A stretch of DNA of 64,000 nt from Martelella lutilitoris (GTDB lineage: Bacteria; Pseudomonadota; Alphaproteobacteria; Rhizobiales; Rhizobiaceae). This document shows positions 9,146 through 16,864 of the stretch, in pieces (within the stretch, counting starts at the first letter, position 1; each line of letters begins with the position of its first letter). The translations under genes and the position numbers were made by a program. A model generated the notes under the pieces. The model was not told where the DNA came from, did not search any database, and was given only the letters and a program-made list of their open reading frames with translations. The DNA lies in assembly GCF_016598595.1 (NCBI RefSeq), contig NZ_CP066786.1, positions 3,433,501 through 3,497,500 of the forward strand, in the 5' to 3' direction.

Positions 9146-9772
9146 TCAGCTATGGGCGAAAATGTCGGTTTCCTCCCACCCCAGAAGGTCGAGCTTGGCC
9201 CTGGTCGGCAGGAAATCGAAGCAGGCGCCGGCAAGCGCCATGCGGTCCTCGCGCATCAGCCGTTCCATCAGCTTGTCGCGCAGGCGGTGGAGATAGAGAA
9301 CGTCGGAGGCGGCATAGGCGAGTTGCGCCTCGGAGAGCGTTTCCGCCGCCCAGTCGGAGGATTGCTGCGCCTTGGATACATCGACCTCGAGCATCTCCTT
9401 CAGATTGTCCTTCAGGCCATGCCGGTCCGTATAGGTCCGCGTCAGGCGCGAGGCGATCTTGGTGCAGAACACGTTCTCGGTCGTCACGCCGAATGTGTAA
9501 TAGAGGACGGCGATATCGAAACGACCGAAATGAAAGATCTTCTGGCGCGAGCCATCGGCGAGCATGGCGCAAAGGTTCGGCGCTTCCTTTTGGCCCGCGT
9601 CAATCTGGATAACGTCCGCCGTCCCGTCGCCCGGCGAGATCTGCACCACGCACAGCCGGTCACGACGCGGCACCAGCCCGAGCGTTTCCGTGTCGATGGC
9701 GATCGCCCCGTGGTAGCGGGCGGCATCCTCGGCCGGAATGTCGTTTCTGTGGACGCGGATCTCTTCGTTCAT
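9146..9772 (-). CDS. rnd: RNase D-type 3'-5' exonuclease, catalytic domain only
   Basis: A 208-residue DEDD exonuclease. The first acidic motif is IDTETLG (about residues 28-34), the second lies in KIFHFGRFDIAVL, and the third region DVLYLHRLRDKL carries the AYAASD motif. RNase D trims the 3' ends of tRNA precursors and other small RNAs. E. coli RNase D is about 375 residues with two C-terminal HRDC domains; this protein stops after the catalytic domain, a short form usual in rhizobia rather than a truncation, since the frame is clean and ends normally. Confidence 0.9.
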   Translation of the reverse strand: MNEEIRVHRNDIPAEDAARYHGAIAIDTETLGLVPRRDRLCVVQISPGDGTADVIQIDAGQKEAPNLCAMLADGSRQKIFHFGRFDIAVLYYTFGVTTENVFCTKIASRLTRTYTDRHGLKDNLKEMLEVDVSKAQQSSDWAAETLSEAQLAYAASDVLYLHRLRDKLMERLMREDRMALAGACFDFLPTRAKLDLLGWEETDIFAHS

Positions 9773-9943
9773 CCATTCTTCTCCGTGGGCTTTCGTGCTT
9801 CAACGTCATGGGGTCATAGCGGATCGCCGGACAAGACGATAGAAGAAAAGCCCGTATCGAGCGCAATCGGCGGCCGCCGGCGGGCGTTGTGCACGCGCCC
9901 CGGAATGGCTATCTGGGGACACTTCTGAGAAAAGCGAAAGGCA

Positions 9944-10330
9944 ATGACGATGACTGGCAGGAGGATGATAGCGCCACTCTCTGCGCTCTGGAGGCGTCAC
10001 CGGGGCCTCTGCGTCGCATTCGTCTTGACCGGCTTCATCACGCTCGTCTTTGCCCTGCAGTTCGTCCTTTCCGTCTTTTACTGGCGCAATCCCGAAAACC
10101 GGAACCTTGAACTCAAGGGCTGGATGACGCTTGGCCATGTCGCCATCGTCTATGACATCCCGGCGGAAGAACTTGCTGAAGAGCTGGACCTCGTCCCCGA
10201 CAGTCGCAGCCGGCGGATGATGCTCCGCCAGATCGCCCGCATCAAGGGCATCTCGCTTGAAGAACTGGAGGACGAGATCGCCCACGCCCTCGATGACTAT
10301 GAGGACGAAAAGGCCGAGCGCGATGAGTGA
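9944..10330 (+). CDS. Small single-pass membrane protein, unknown function
   Basis: A 128-residue protein I do not recognise. It has a basic N-terminus, one strongly hydrophobic helix at about 23-46 (CVAFVLTGFITLVFALQFV), and a charged C-terminal half rich in Glu and Arg, ending in a run of acidic residues. The second half (IPAEELAEELDLVP to GISLEELEDEIAHAL) looks helical and repetitive. Another ATG at 9950 has better spacing to AAAGG. The stop overlaps the DedA start, so the two are coupled and may act together at the membrane. Confidence 0.7.
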   Translation: MTMTGRRMIAPLSALWRRHRGLCVAFVLTGFITLVFALQFVLSVFYWRNPENRNLELKGWMTLGHVAIVYDIPAEELAEELDLVPDSRSRRMMLRQIARIKGISLEELEDEIAHALDDYEDEKAERDE

Positions 10331-10970
10331 GCAGCTTCTGGCGCTGCTGCCGGTCTACGGCGTGCCCGTGATCGGCTTTGCCGTGTTTCTGGCCTGTTGC
10401 GGCATTCCGCTGCCGACGGCCGTGATCATGCTGTTCGGCGGCTCGCTTGTTTCAACGGGCGACCTGACCTTCTGGGCGGTCTACGCGGTCTGCGTCGCGG
10501 CGGCCTGCAGCGGCGACCAGGTCGGTTACTGGGCCGGACGGATCGGCGGCACCGGCTATGTCGAGCGTTTTGCCGCGCGCGGGCCGAAGCGCCAGCGCCT
10601 CGTCGACCGCGCCCGCGACTATCTGGAACGCCGGGGCGTCATCGCGATCTTCATCACGCGCTGGCTTCTGGCGATGATCGGCCCCTACATGAACCCGGTC
10701 GCGGGAGCGGCGGGCATGCGCTGGAAACTGTTCATTGCCGCCGCCATTCCCGGGCAGATGCTCTATGTGCTGATCTACACGCTGCTCGGCCTGGTCTTCT
10801 CCCACAACATCATCGCCGTGGCCCAGATCGTCGGCAATGCCAGCGGCTTCCTGGCGGCGGGCGTGGTCACGCTCGCACTCTTCTGGTACATGACCCGCGT
10901 CCTGCATTTCTCCTGGAAACGGCGACGCCGGCGCTATCTGAAGCCGCGCGGCCGGCGCAACCGGCATTGA
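10323..10970 (+). CDS. DedA-family membrane protein
   Basis: A 215-residue inner-membrane protein of the DedA/SNARE-associated family. The motif FITRWLLAMIGPYMNPVAG follows the conserved pattern of this family (a basic residue, then Pro and Gly on a re-entrant segment), and GDQVGYWAGRIGG is the usual upstream loop. Several members flip undecaprenyl phosphate or phospholipids; whether this one does is inference. It overlaps the small membrane protein before it. The C-terminus is strongly basic. Confidence 0.88.
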   Translation: MSEQLLALLPVYGVPVIGFAVFLACCGIPLPTAVIMLFGGSLVSTGDLTFWAVYAVCVAAACSGDQVGYWAGRIGGTGYVERFAARGPKRQRLVDRARDYLERRGVIAIFITRWLLAMIGPYMNPVAGAAGMRWKLFIAAAIPGQMLYVLIYTLLGLVFSHNIIAVAQIVGNASGFLAAGVVTLALFWYMTRVLHFSWKRRRRRYLKPRGRRNRH

Positions 10971-11000
10971 GACCGAGGCGCCTTTCCGCAATGCTTCAGG

Positions 11001-11029
11001 GCGTCATCAAAACGCAGTCAAAACGTCAT
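11001..11029 (+). promoter_or_regulatory. Triple Pho-box-like array upstream of alkaline phosphatase
   Basis: Three 7-base units, GCGTCAT, ACGCAGT and ACGTCAT, are each separated by the same four bases CAAA, giving an exact 11-base period. The PhoB consensus is CTGTCAT repeated with 4-base spacers. The outer units match five of seven positions; the middle one is poorer. The array lies 71-99 bases before the phosphatase start, where PhoB-dependent promoters are expected. Confidence 0.7.
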
Positions 11030-11099
11030 CGAGATGTAATGCCGCGGGACTATCGCGGATGCGCAGCTATCTTCACACACTCTTTACCAAGAGGTTTCC

Positions 11100-12857
11100 A
11101 TGCGCGCACGTCTCGCACTTCTCGCAGCCGCGACCTGCCTTGCCGGCACGGCCCAGGCCGCCACGATCTATCCCCTCGACCGCGCCACCATCCTGGTCGG
11201 CTCGCCCTTCGATTTCAAGGTCGAACTCGATTCGGTCTATGACGCGGGCGACGTCGAAGTCACCGTCAACGGCGAAGCCTACGCGGACGTCTTCGGCGCT
11301 GACGCCGAATTCGTCTCCGACGAAAAGGGCAAGAACGACGAAAGCCTCGGCTCCGCCCTGATCCTGCGCGAGCTCACCCTCGGCGAGGCCGGCGACTACA
11401 CCGTTTCCGTCAAGGCCGGCGACGAGACGAAGGACGTCACCTGGACCGTCTATGATACGCCGGAAACGCCGAAGGCCAAGAACATCATCTTCTTCGTCGC
11501 CGACGGCATGTCCATGGGCCACCGTTCGGCTGCCCGAATCATGTCCAAGGGCATGACCGAGGGCAAGGCCGACGGCCGCCTCAGCATGGACGACCTCGAC
11601 CGCATGGCAACGATCGGCACGTCCTCGACCCATTCGGTCGCGACCGACAGCGCCAACACCATGTCGGCCTACATGACCGGCCACAAGACCCGCGTCAACG
11701 CGCTCGGCGTCTATGCCGACCGCACGCCCGACAGCCTGGACGACCCCAAGGTCGAGACCATTGCCGAGGCGCTGCGCCGCCAGACCGGCAAGTCGATCGG
11801 CGTTGTCTCCACCGCCGAAATCGAAGACGCGACGCCGGCCGCCGTCGTTGCCCACACCCGCCTTCGCGCCGACAAGGCCGATATCGTTGGCATGTTCTAT
11901 GACGTGAAGCCGGAAGTCGTCCTCGGCGGCGGTTCCGCCTACTTCCTGAAGTCGGACGTCCCCGGCTCCAAGCGCAAGGACGACAACGACTATGTCGCCA
12001 TGTTCCGGGATGCCGGCTACACGGTCGTCACCTCCGCCGACGAACTGGCTTCCGCCGAAAAGTCGGAAAACGGCAAGCTGCTCGGCCTGTTCCACACCGG
12101 CAACATGGATTCGACGCTTGACCGCAAGTTCCTGAAGACCGGCAGCGTCGACAAGTTCCCGAACCAGCCCGGCCTTGTGGACATGACCACGGCGGCGATC
12201 GACCAGCTTTCCAAGAACCCGGAAGGCTTCTTCCTGATGGTCGAGGCCGCCAATGTCGACAAGATGTCGCATCCGCTCGACTGGGACCGCGCCGTCATCG
12301 ACATGATCGAATTCGACCAGGCCGTCGGCGCCGCCATGGAGTGGATGAACGCCAATCCGGACACGCTGATCGTCGTCACCGGCGACCACACCCACGGCTT
12401 CTCGGTGATCGGCACCATTGACGATGAAGTCGAATCGGACGAGATGCGCAACAAGGTCATGACCTATGACGACGCCGGCTTCCCGAACTATACGGACGAA
12501 AACGGCGACGGCTATCCGGACAAGGTCGACGTCTCGCGTCGCCTCGCCATGTTCGCCAACAATTTCCCCGACTATTACGAGACCTTCCGCCCGAAAATGG
12601 ACGGTCCGTTCGAGCCGGCCGTGAAGGACGAGAACGGCCGCTACGTCGCCAACGAGGCCTACAAGGATATTCCCGGCGCGGTTCTGCGCACCGGCAACCT
12701 GCCCTACGACGCCTCGACCGGCGTTCACGCCGTCGATGACGTTCTCCTGCAGGCAACCGGCCCCGGCGCCGAAGGCTTCAAGGGCTATATGGAACAGTCC
12801 GACGTCTATGAAGTGCTGGCCGATGCCTTCGCGCTCGGCAACAGCCAGAAGCAGTAG
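11100..12857 (+). CDS. phoA: Periplasmic alkaline phosphatase with N-terminal Ig-like domain
   Basis: A 585-residue secreted phosphomonoesterase. A signal peptide (1-20, ending AGTAQAA) is followed by an extra domain of about 100 residues with beta-sandwich character (23-118), then the catalytic domain starting IIFFVADGMSMGH. The nucleophile Ser lies in TDSANTMSAYMTGHK, and metal ligands in FFLMVEAANVDKMSH and VTGDHTHGF match the PhoA family, which needs zinc and magnesium. E. coli PhoA is about 470 residues, so the N-terminal domain is additional. It is preceded by a Pho-box array, implying induction by phosphate starvation. Confidence 0.93.
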   Translation: MRARLALLAAATCLAGTAQAATIYPLDRATILVGSPFDFKVELDSVYDAGDVEVTVNGEAYADVFGADAEFVSDEKGKNDESLGSALILRELTLGEAGDYTVSVKAGDETKDVTWTVYDTPETPKAKNIIFFVADGMSMGHRSAARIMSKGMTEGKADGRLSMDDLDRMATIGTSSTHSVATDSANTMSAYMTGHKTRVNALGVYADRTPDSLDDPKVETIAEALRRQTGKSIGVVSTAEIEDATPAAVVAHTRLRADKADIVGMFYDVKPEVVLGGGSAYFLKSDVPGSKRKDDNDYVAMFRDAGYTVVTSADELASAEKSENGKLLGLFHTGNMDSTLDRKFLKTGSVDKFPNQPGLVDMTTAAIDQLSKNPEGFFLMVEAANVDKMSHPLDWDRAVIDMIEFDQAVGAAMEWMNANPDTLIVVTGDHTHGFSVIGTIDDEVESDEMRNKVMTYDDAGFPNYTDENGDGYPDKVDVSRRLAMFANNFPDYYETFRPKMDGPFEPAVKDENGRYVANEAYKDIPGAVLRTGNLPYDASTGVHAVDDVLLQATGPGAEGFKGYMEQSDVYEVLADAFALGNSQKQ

Positions 12858-12873
12858 ACGTCACGTTCGAGAC

Positions 12874-12900
12874 GGGACCGGGCGGACGACGCCCGGTCCT
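12874..12900. repeat. Hairpin repeat, copy 1
   Basis: A 27-base unit with the stem ACCGGGCG/CGCCCGGT just after phoA. An almost identical unit (25 of 27 bases) lies at 13118-13144, on the far side of the inverted-repeat element. It could act as the phoA transcription end, although no T run follows. Confidence 0.6.
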
Positions 12901-12930
12901 CAGACTACCGATGAACCTATTCTTTCTACG

Positions 12931-13086
12931 GGCGTCATCCTCGGGCTTGTTCCGAGGATCTAACCACGGTTCCGCACGGGCGGAGTAGCGTTTTGGAAGA
13001 AGTTGTATTTCAAATGACTTCTCGTCCGAGACGTCTGTCGAGTAGAGGCGTGCTTAGGTGCTCGGGACAAGCCCGAACATGACGGC
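12931..13086. repeat. Inverted-repeat intergenic element (RIME-like)
   Basis: A 156-base element bounded by inverted arms: the left arm 12931-12959 contains CCTCGGGCTTGTTCCGAGG and the right arm 13058-13086 contains CTCGGGACAAGCCCGA in reverse. Each arm also folds on itself. Arms of this sequence are widespread between genes in Rhizobiales. The interior holds no coding sequence. Confidence 0.75.
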
Positions 13087-13117
13087 AGAGATTGGAGCAG
13101 GCTTTGTCAACCAGCTG

Positions 13118-13144
13118 GGGTCCGGGCGGACGTCGCCCGGTCCT
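13118..13144. repeat. Hairpin repeat, copy 2
   Basis: Second copy of the 27-base hairpin unit, 244 bases after the first and in the same orientation, directly upstream of the exported-protein gene at 13168. The two differences are compensating positions on either side of the stem. Confidence 0.6.
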
Positions 13145-13167
13145 TTCCTGTCAGGAGAACTGATCCG

Positions 13168-13626
13168 ATGACCACTCTGCCCTTTTCCCGCCGCAGACTG
13201 CTTGCAACCCTCGGCGCGCTCGGCATCGGCCTGGCCTCCCGCCCCGGGCTTGCCGCCACGGCCGAGTTGAATTTCGACGAGCTCTACGGCTCCTTCAGCC
13301 CGCTCGGCCTCGAATTTTCCGACAAGGTCAAGGACCTCACCGGCGAAAAGGTCTCCATACGAGGCTTCATGGCGCCGCCGCTGAAGGCCGAGGCGCAATT
13401 CTTCGTGCTCTCCGAAATTCCGATGGCGCTCTGCCCCTTCTGCTCTTCGGATGCCGACTGGCCGGAAAACATCGTCGTCGTCTATCTCAACAGAAAACAG
13501 ACCTTCGTCCAGCCGAACCAGATGATCGAGGTGACCGGCACGCTTGATCGCGGCTCCTGGGTGGATCCCGAAACCGGCTTCGTCAGCCAGCTGCGCCTCA
13601 GGGACGCGCGCTACAAGACCGTCTGA
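13168..13626 (+). CDS. Exported protein, DUF3299/ZrgD-like
   Basis: A 152-residue protein with an N-terminal export signal that includes SRRRLLATLGALG, a twin-arginine-like pattern, and cleavage near PGLAAT. The mature part has GEKVSIRGFMAPP, then FFVLSEIPMALCPFCSS and a C-terminal beta-rich segment, the layout I associate with DUF3299 proteins such as ZrgD of the Vibrio zinc-regulated zrg locus. The CPFC motif could bind metal or be redox active. It is the first gene of a tight unit with an ABC ATPase and an FtsX-type permease. Function is inferred from this context only. Confidence 0.72.
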   Translation: MTTLPFSRRRLLATLGALGIGLASRPGLAATAELNFDELYGSFSPLGLEFSDKVKDLTGEKVSIRGFMAPPLKAEAQFFVLSEIPMALCPFCSSDADWPENIVVVYLNRKQTFVQPNQMIEVTGTLDRGSWVDPETGFVSQLRLRDARYKTV

Positions 13627-13659
13627 CCCTGCGCCCCGCAACTCCGAAAGCCGCCGCCC

Positions 13660-14337
13660 ATGTTGCCCCTTCGCCTCGAAGATGTCGCCGTTTCCTTTCC
13701 CGGTCTCTCCGCGCCGGTGCTCAGCATCCCCGTCCTCGAAATCGCCCCCGGCGAGCGCGTGGCCGTCACCGGCCCCTCGGGCTCCGGCAAGAGCACGTTC
13801 GTCAACATCATCACCGGGCTGGAAAAGCTGAAGACCGGCCATGCAAGCTGGGGCGACACCGATCTCGCCGCTCTTCCCGAAGGCAGGCGCGACCGCTGGC
13901 GCGGCGAGAATATCGGCATCGTGATGCAGGACTTTCATCTCTTTCCCGGCCTCTCCGCCTTTGACAACGTGCTTCTGCCCGCCCGCCTCGCCCATGCCGC
14001 CGGCCGGTCGCGTCTTGAGCGGGCGAAGGCGCTGCTTGAAACCGTCGGCATCGCCCGTCACGATCAGAAGATCGAGACCATGTCGCGCGGCGAGATGCAG
14101 CGCGTCGCCGTTGCCCGCGCTCTGCTGCGCGAGCCCGCCATCATCGTCGCCGACGAGCCGACCGCAAGCCTCGACAGCGAGGCTGGCGCGGTTGTCGGCG
14201 AACTGCTTCTGGAGCTTGCGAAGAGCCTTGGCAGCACGCTGATCATCGTCTCCCATGACGAGCGTCTGGTGGCGCCGATGGATCGCAGGATTTCGCTTCT
14301 CGCCGGCGTGATCGCCTCTGACGAACGGAAGGGCTGA
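13660..14337 (+). CDS. ABC transporter ATP-binding protein, LolD/MacB type
   Basis: A 225-residue ATPase with Walker A GPSGSGKSTFVN, Q-loop VMQDFHLFPGLSAFDNV, Walker B IIVADEPTASLD and the switch His in IIVSHDERL. This belongs to the LolD/MacB/FtsE group that drives mechanotransmission by FtsX-type permeases rather than substrate channels. The signature loop reads MSRGEMQRVAVARAL instead of the usual LSGGEQQR, a notable change. It is followed three bases later by its permease and preceded by the exported protein. Confidence 0.92.
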   Translation: MLPLRLEDVAVSFPGLSAPVLSIPVLEIAPGERVAVTGPSGSGKSTFVNIITGLEKLKTGHASWGDTDLAALPEGRRDRWRGENIGIVMQDFHLFPGLSAFDNVLLPARLAHAAGRSRLERAKALLETVGIARHDQKIETMSRGEMQRVAVARALLREPAIIVADEPTASLDSEAGAVVGELLLELAKSLGSTLIIVSHDERLVAPMDRRISLLAGVIASDERKG

Positions 14338-14340
14338 GCC

Positions 14341-15753
14341 ATGTTCCGCTTCATCTTCTCCGATCTGAAACGCCTGTGGGCCGGATCGATCGTCATCGTG
14401 CTTCTGATCGCCCTTGCCACCGCGCTCGGTGTCACCATCACGCTGCAGGAGCGGGCGCTGCGGCTTGGGTCTGCCCGGGCGTCGGAGAAATTCGACCTTG
14501 TCGTCGGCGCGCCCGGCAGCGAGACGCAACTGGTGCTCTCCTCCGTCTTCCTGCAGCCTTCCGACCTGCCGCTGATGGATGGCGACCTGCTGCCCGAACT
14601 CAATGACGATCCGCGCGTTGCCTGGGCGGCGCCGATCGGCTTCGGCGATTCCTATGCCGGATACCCGATCGTCGGCACCACCACGGCCCTCATCGAGGCA
14701 ACCGTGCCGGGCTTTGCCGAAGGCGGGATATTCGTCCACGAGGGCGACGCGGTGATCGGCTCGGCCGTTGATCTGGCCGTCGGGTCGGAAATCAAGCCGA
14801 TGCACGGCGCGGCGGAGACCGGCGGCCACACCCATACCGAGCTTGCCTATCACGTCACCGGCAGGGCAGAACCCACCGGCACGCCGTGGGATCGCGCGAT
14901 CCTGGTACCGATCCAGGCGGTCTGGCACATCCACGGCCTCGGGCATGAGCATGAAACCGAGGCGGACCATGACCACGACGATGATCATGATGCGGAAGCG
15001 GATCACGATGATGACCACCAGAACGCGGCCGCGATCGTCGCGGCCGCTGATCACCATGATGACGACCACGACGCGCATGCGGAGGACGACCCCCATGATG
15101 ACGACCATGGTCACGCCTCCGGCGAACACGACGCCGGGGACCACGACGAGAACGAACATCACCATGGCGCCGAGGCCGCAGCGCCCATCGACGAGCACTG
15201 GCACCGTGGCGAGACACCCGGCTTGCCCGCCATTCTGGTGAAACCGAAATCGATTGCCGACGCCTACCGGCTGCGCCAGGAATACCGCGAGGCCGACGGC
15301 ACCGTGGCGGTTTTCCCGGCCGAGGTGCTGACGCGCCTTTACGCCACGCTTGGCGATGCGCGGCAGGTGCTGACGGCGATCGCCATCGGCGCGCAGGTGC
15401 TGGTCGCTGCCGCGCTGATGCTGGTGACCGTCATCCACGTGTCCCAGCGCCGGCGCGAGATCGGCGCGCTCAGGGCCTTCGGCGCGCCCCGCAGCGCGGT
15501 GTTCTCCATCGTCTGGCTCGAACTCTTCTCGCTGATCGGCCTTGGCATCGCGATCGGCTACGGCGCCGGCTTCCTTGCGGCGCGAGCGATCTCGCGATCG
15601 ATCATGGCCGAGCGCGGGGTCGACATGCCCGTCGCCTTCGTCGGCTCTGACGCCGGCAACGCGCTGCTCCTTGTCGTCGCCGCCGCCATCCTTGCTGCGC
15701 TTCCGGCCCTGCTGGCCTACCGCCAGCCTCCGGCCGCCGCGCTGAAGGGCTGA
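14341..15753 (+). CDS. FtsX/MacB-type ABC permease with His/Asp-rich periplasmic loop
   Basis: A 470-residue permease. One N-terminal membrane helix (about 15-33) is followed by a periplasmic domain of about 310 residues and three C-terminal helices (about 348-370, 388-415, 435-462), the FtsX/LolC plan. Inside the periplasmic domain, residues about 196-285 form a low-complexity stretch with more than 20 His and many Asp and Glu, including HDHDDDHD and EHHHG. Such stretches bind zinc or related ions. The gene pairs with the ATPase before it. In the Vibrio Zrg system a separate His-rich protein is present; here the His-rich part is in the permease. Confidence 0.9.
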   Translation: MFRFIFSDLKRLWAGSIVIVLLIALATALGVTITLQERALRLGSARASEKFDLVVGAPGSETQLVLSSVFLQPSDLPLMDGDLLPELNDDPRVAWAAPIGFGDSYAGYPIVGTTTALIEATVPGFAEGGIFVHEGDAVIGSAVDLAVGSEIKPMHGAAETGGHTHTELAYHVTGRAEPTGTPWDRAILVPIQAVWHIHGLGHEHETEADHDHDDDHDAEADHDDDHQNAAAIVAAADHHDDDHDAHAEDDPHDDDHGHASGEHDAGDHDENEHHHGAEAAAPIDEHWHRGETPGLPAILVKPKSIADAYRLRQEYREADGTVAVFPAEVLTRLYATLGDARQVLTAIAIGAQVLVAAALMLVTVIHVSQRRREIGALRAFGAPRSAVFSIVWLELFSLIGLGIAIGYGAGFLAARAISRSIMAERGVDMPVAFVGSDAGNALLLVVAAAILAALPALLAYRQPPAAALKG

Positions 15754-15876
15754 GACGCCGGACCGACGCCGCGCGCGCCGCGCCAGGCTTGACACCCCCG
15801 CAGATGCGGAACATTTTCGCCGCAGCGGTTCTCCCTCGCGGTCTCCTTCCGAACGCTGCCGCTGCGAAAGCCCGTC

Positions 15877-16821
15877 ATGTATGAAATCTTCAACAATGTC
15901 GTCCCGATCTTCTCCCTTATCCTGATCGGCTGGGCGGCGGTCCGCCTGCGCTACATGAGCGCCGACAATGCCGGCGTGCTGACGGGCTTTGTCTTCAAGA
16001 TCGGCCTGCCGCTTCTGCTCCTGCGCACCATTGCCAGCGCCGATTTTCAGAATACCGGACCGGTGAAGATCTGGATCGCCTATTTCGGCGGCGTCGCCAT
16101 TGCCTGGGCGGCAGCGGCGCTGATCTCCCGCATTGTCTTCCATCGGGACCCGGCTTCCGCCGTAATCATCGGCCTTTCGGGGACCTTTTCCAATATCGCG
16201 CTTCTGGGCATCCCGCTTGTCAGCCATGTGGCCGGCGATGCGGCCCTTGTCGCGCTGTCACTGGTGCTTGCGATCCACATGCCGGTGATGATGGTGACGG
16301 CGACCGTGCTGGTCGAACGGGCAAAGGCCCACGAGGGGGGCGCGATCAGCAATCCGGCGAAGGTGTTCGCCACGATCGGCTACAACCTGATCACCAGCCC
16401 GATCGTCATTGGCCTTGCGGCAGGCGCGCTGATGCATCTCTTTGCCATCCCGGTCGCTGGCCCTGTCGGAACTGTGATCAACATGCTCGCCGGCATGGCG
16501 GCCCCCGTCGCGCTGGTTGCGATCGGCATGACGCTGACGCAGTACAAGGTCGCTGGCAATGTCGGCCTGTTTTCGACGATCACCTTCATCAAGCTGGTGC
16601 TGATGCCGGCAACCGTGTTCCTCATCGCCACGGCGCTGGGCCTGTCGCATTCGACGGTCGCCGGCATCGTCCTGACGGCCGCCGCCCCCTCGGGCGTCAA
16701 CGCCTTCGTGCTCGCCAACCAGTTCGGGACCGGCAAGAACATCGCCGCCTCAACGATCACGCTGACGACGGCGCTCGGGGTTCTGACGGTCAGTTTCTGG
16801 GTTTTGCTGCTCGGCTATTGA
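15877..16821 (+). CDS. AEC-family (auxin efflux carrier-like) transporter
   Basis: A 314-residue integral membrane protein with about ten helices in two repeated halves. The opening FNNVVPIFSLILIGWAAVR and the Pro-bearing helix LGIPLVSHVAG and APSGVNAFVLANQFG near the C-terminus are typical of the AEC/Mem_trans family, which exports or exchanges small organic acids. Substrate unknown. A 120-base gap separates it from the ABC permease, so it may be transcribed separately. Confidence 0.87.
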   Translation: MYEIFNNVVPIFSLILIGWAAVRLRYMSADNAGVLTGFVFKIGLPLLLLRTIASADFQNTGPVKIWIAYFGGVAIAWAAAALISRIVFHRDPASAVIIGLSGTFSNIALLGIPLVSHVAGDAALVALSLVLAIHMPVMMVTATVLVERAKAHEGGAISNPAKVFATIGYNLITSPIVIGLAAGALMHLFAIPVAGPVGTVINMLAGMAAPVALVAIGMTLTQYKVAGNVGLFSTITFIKLVLMPATVFLIATALGLSHSTVAGIVLTAAAPSGVNAFVLANQFGTGKNIAASTITLTTALGVLTVSFWVLLLGY

Positions 16822-16825
16822 GCGA

Positions 16826-16853
16826 GAAAAAGGCGGGACTGAAAGCCCCGCCT
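16826..16853 (-). terminator. Terminator of the cytochrome c gene
   Basis: Stem AGGCGGG/CCCGCCT with a bulged loop, followed on the minus strand by TTTTTCTC. It lies just beyond the cytochrome stop and between two convergent genes. Confidence 0.75.
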
Positions 16854-16864
16854 GCTGTTGCCGC

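Noticed and set aside
7871..9928. A 685-codon plus-strand frame over clpB, its promoter and the RNase D gene.
   Set aside because: It is antisense to two clear genes and shows no domain; it merely lacks stops.
14929..15195. The GAT/CAC-rich stretch as a DNA repeat array or an assembly fault.
   Set aside because: The reading frame is kept, the codons are mixed (CAT, CAC, GAT, GAC), and the units are not of fixed length. It is better explained as a His/Asp-rich protein segment.
13054..16227. A minus-strand open frame of over 1000 codons opposite the phosphatase-ABC-AEC region.
   Set aside because: It runs antisense to four good genes in a GC-rich sequence, where stops are rare in the frame opposite third positions. 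Its protein is Arg/Asp/Gly-rich without domains, and no ribosome site supports it.
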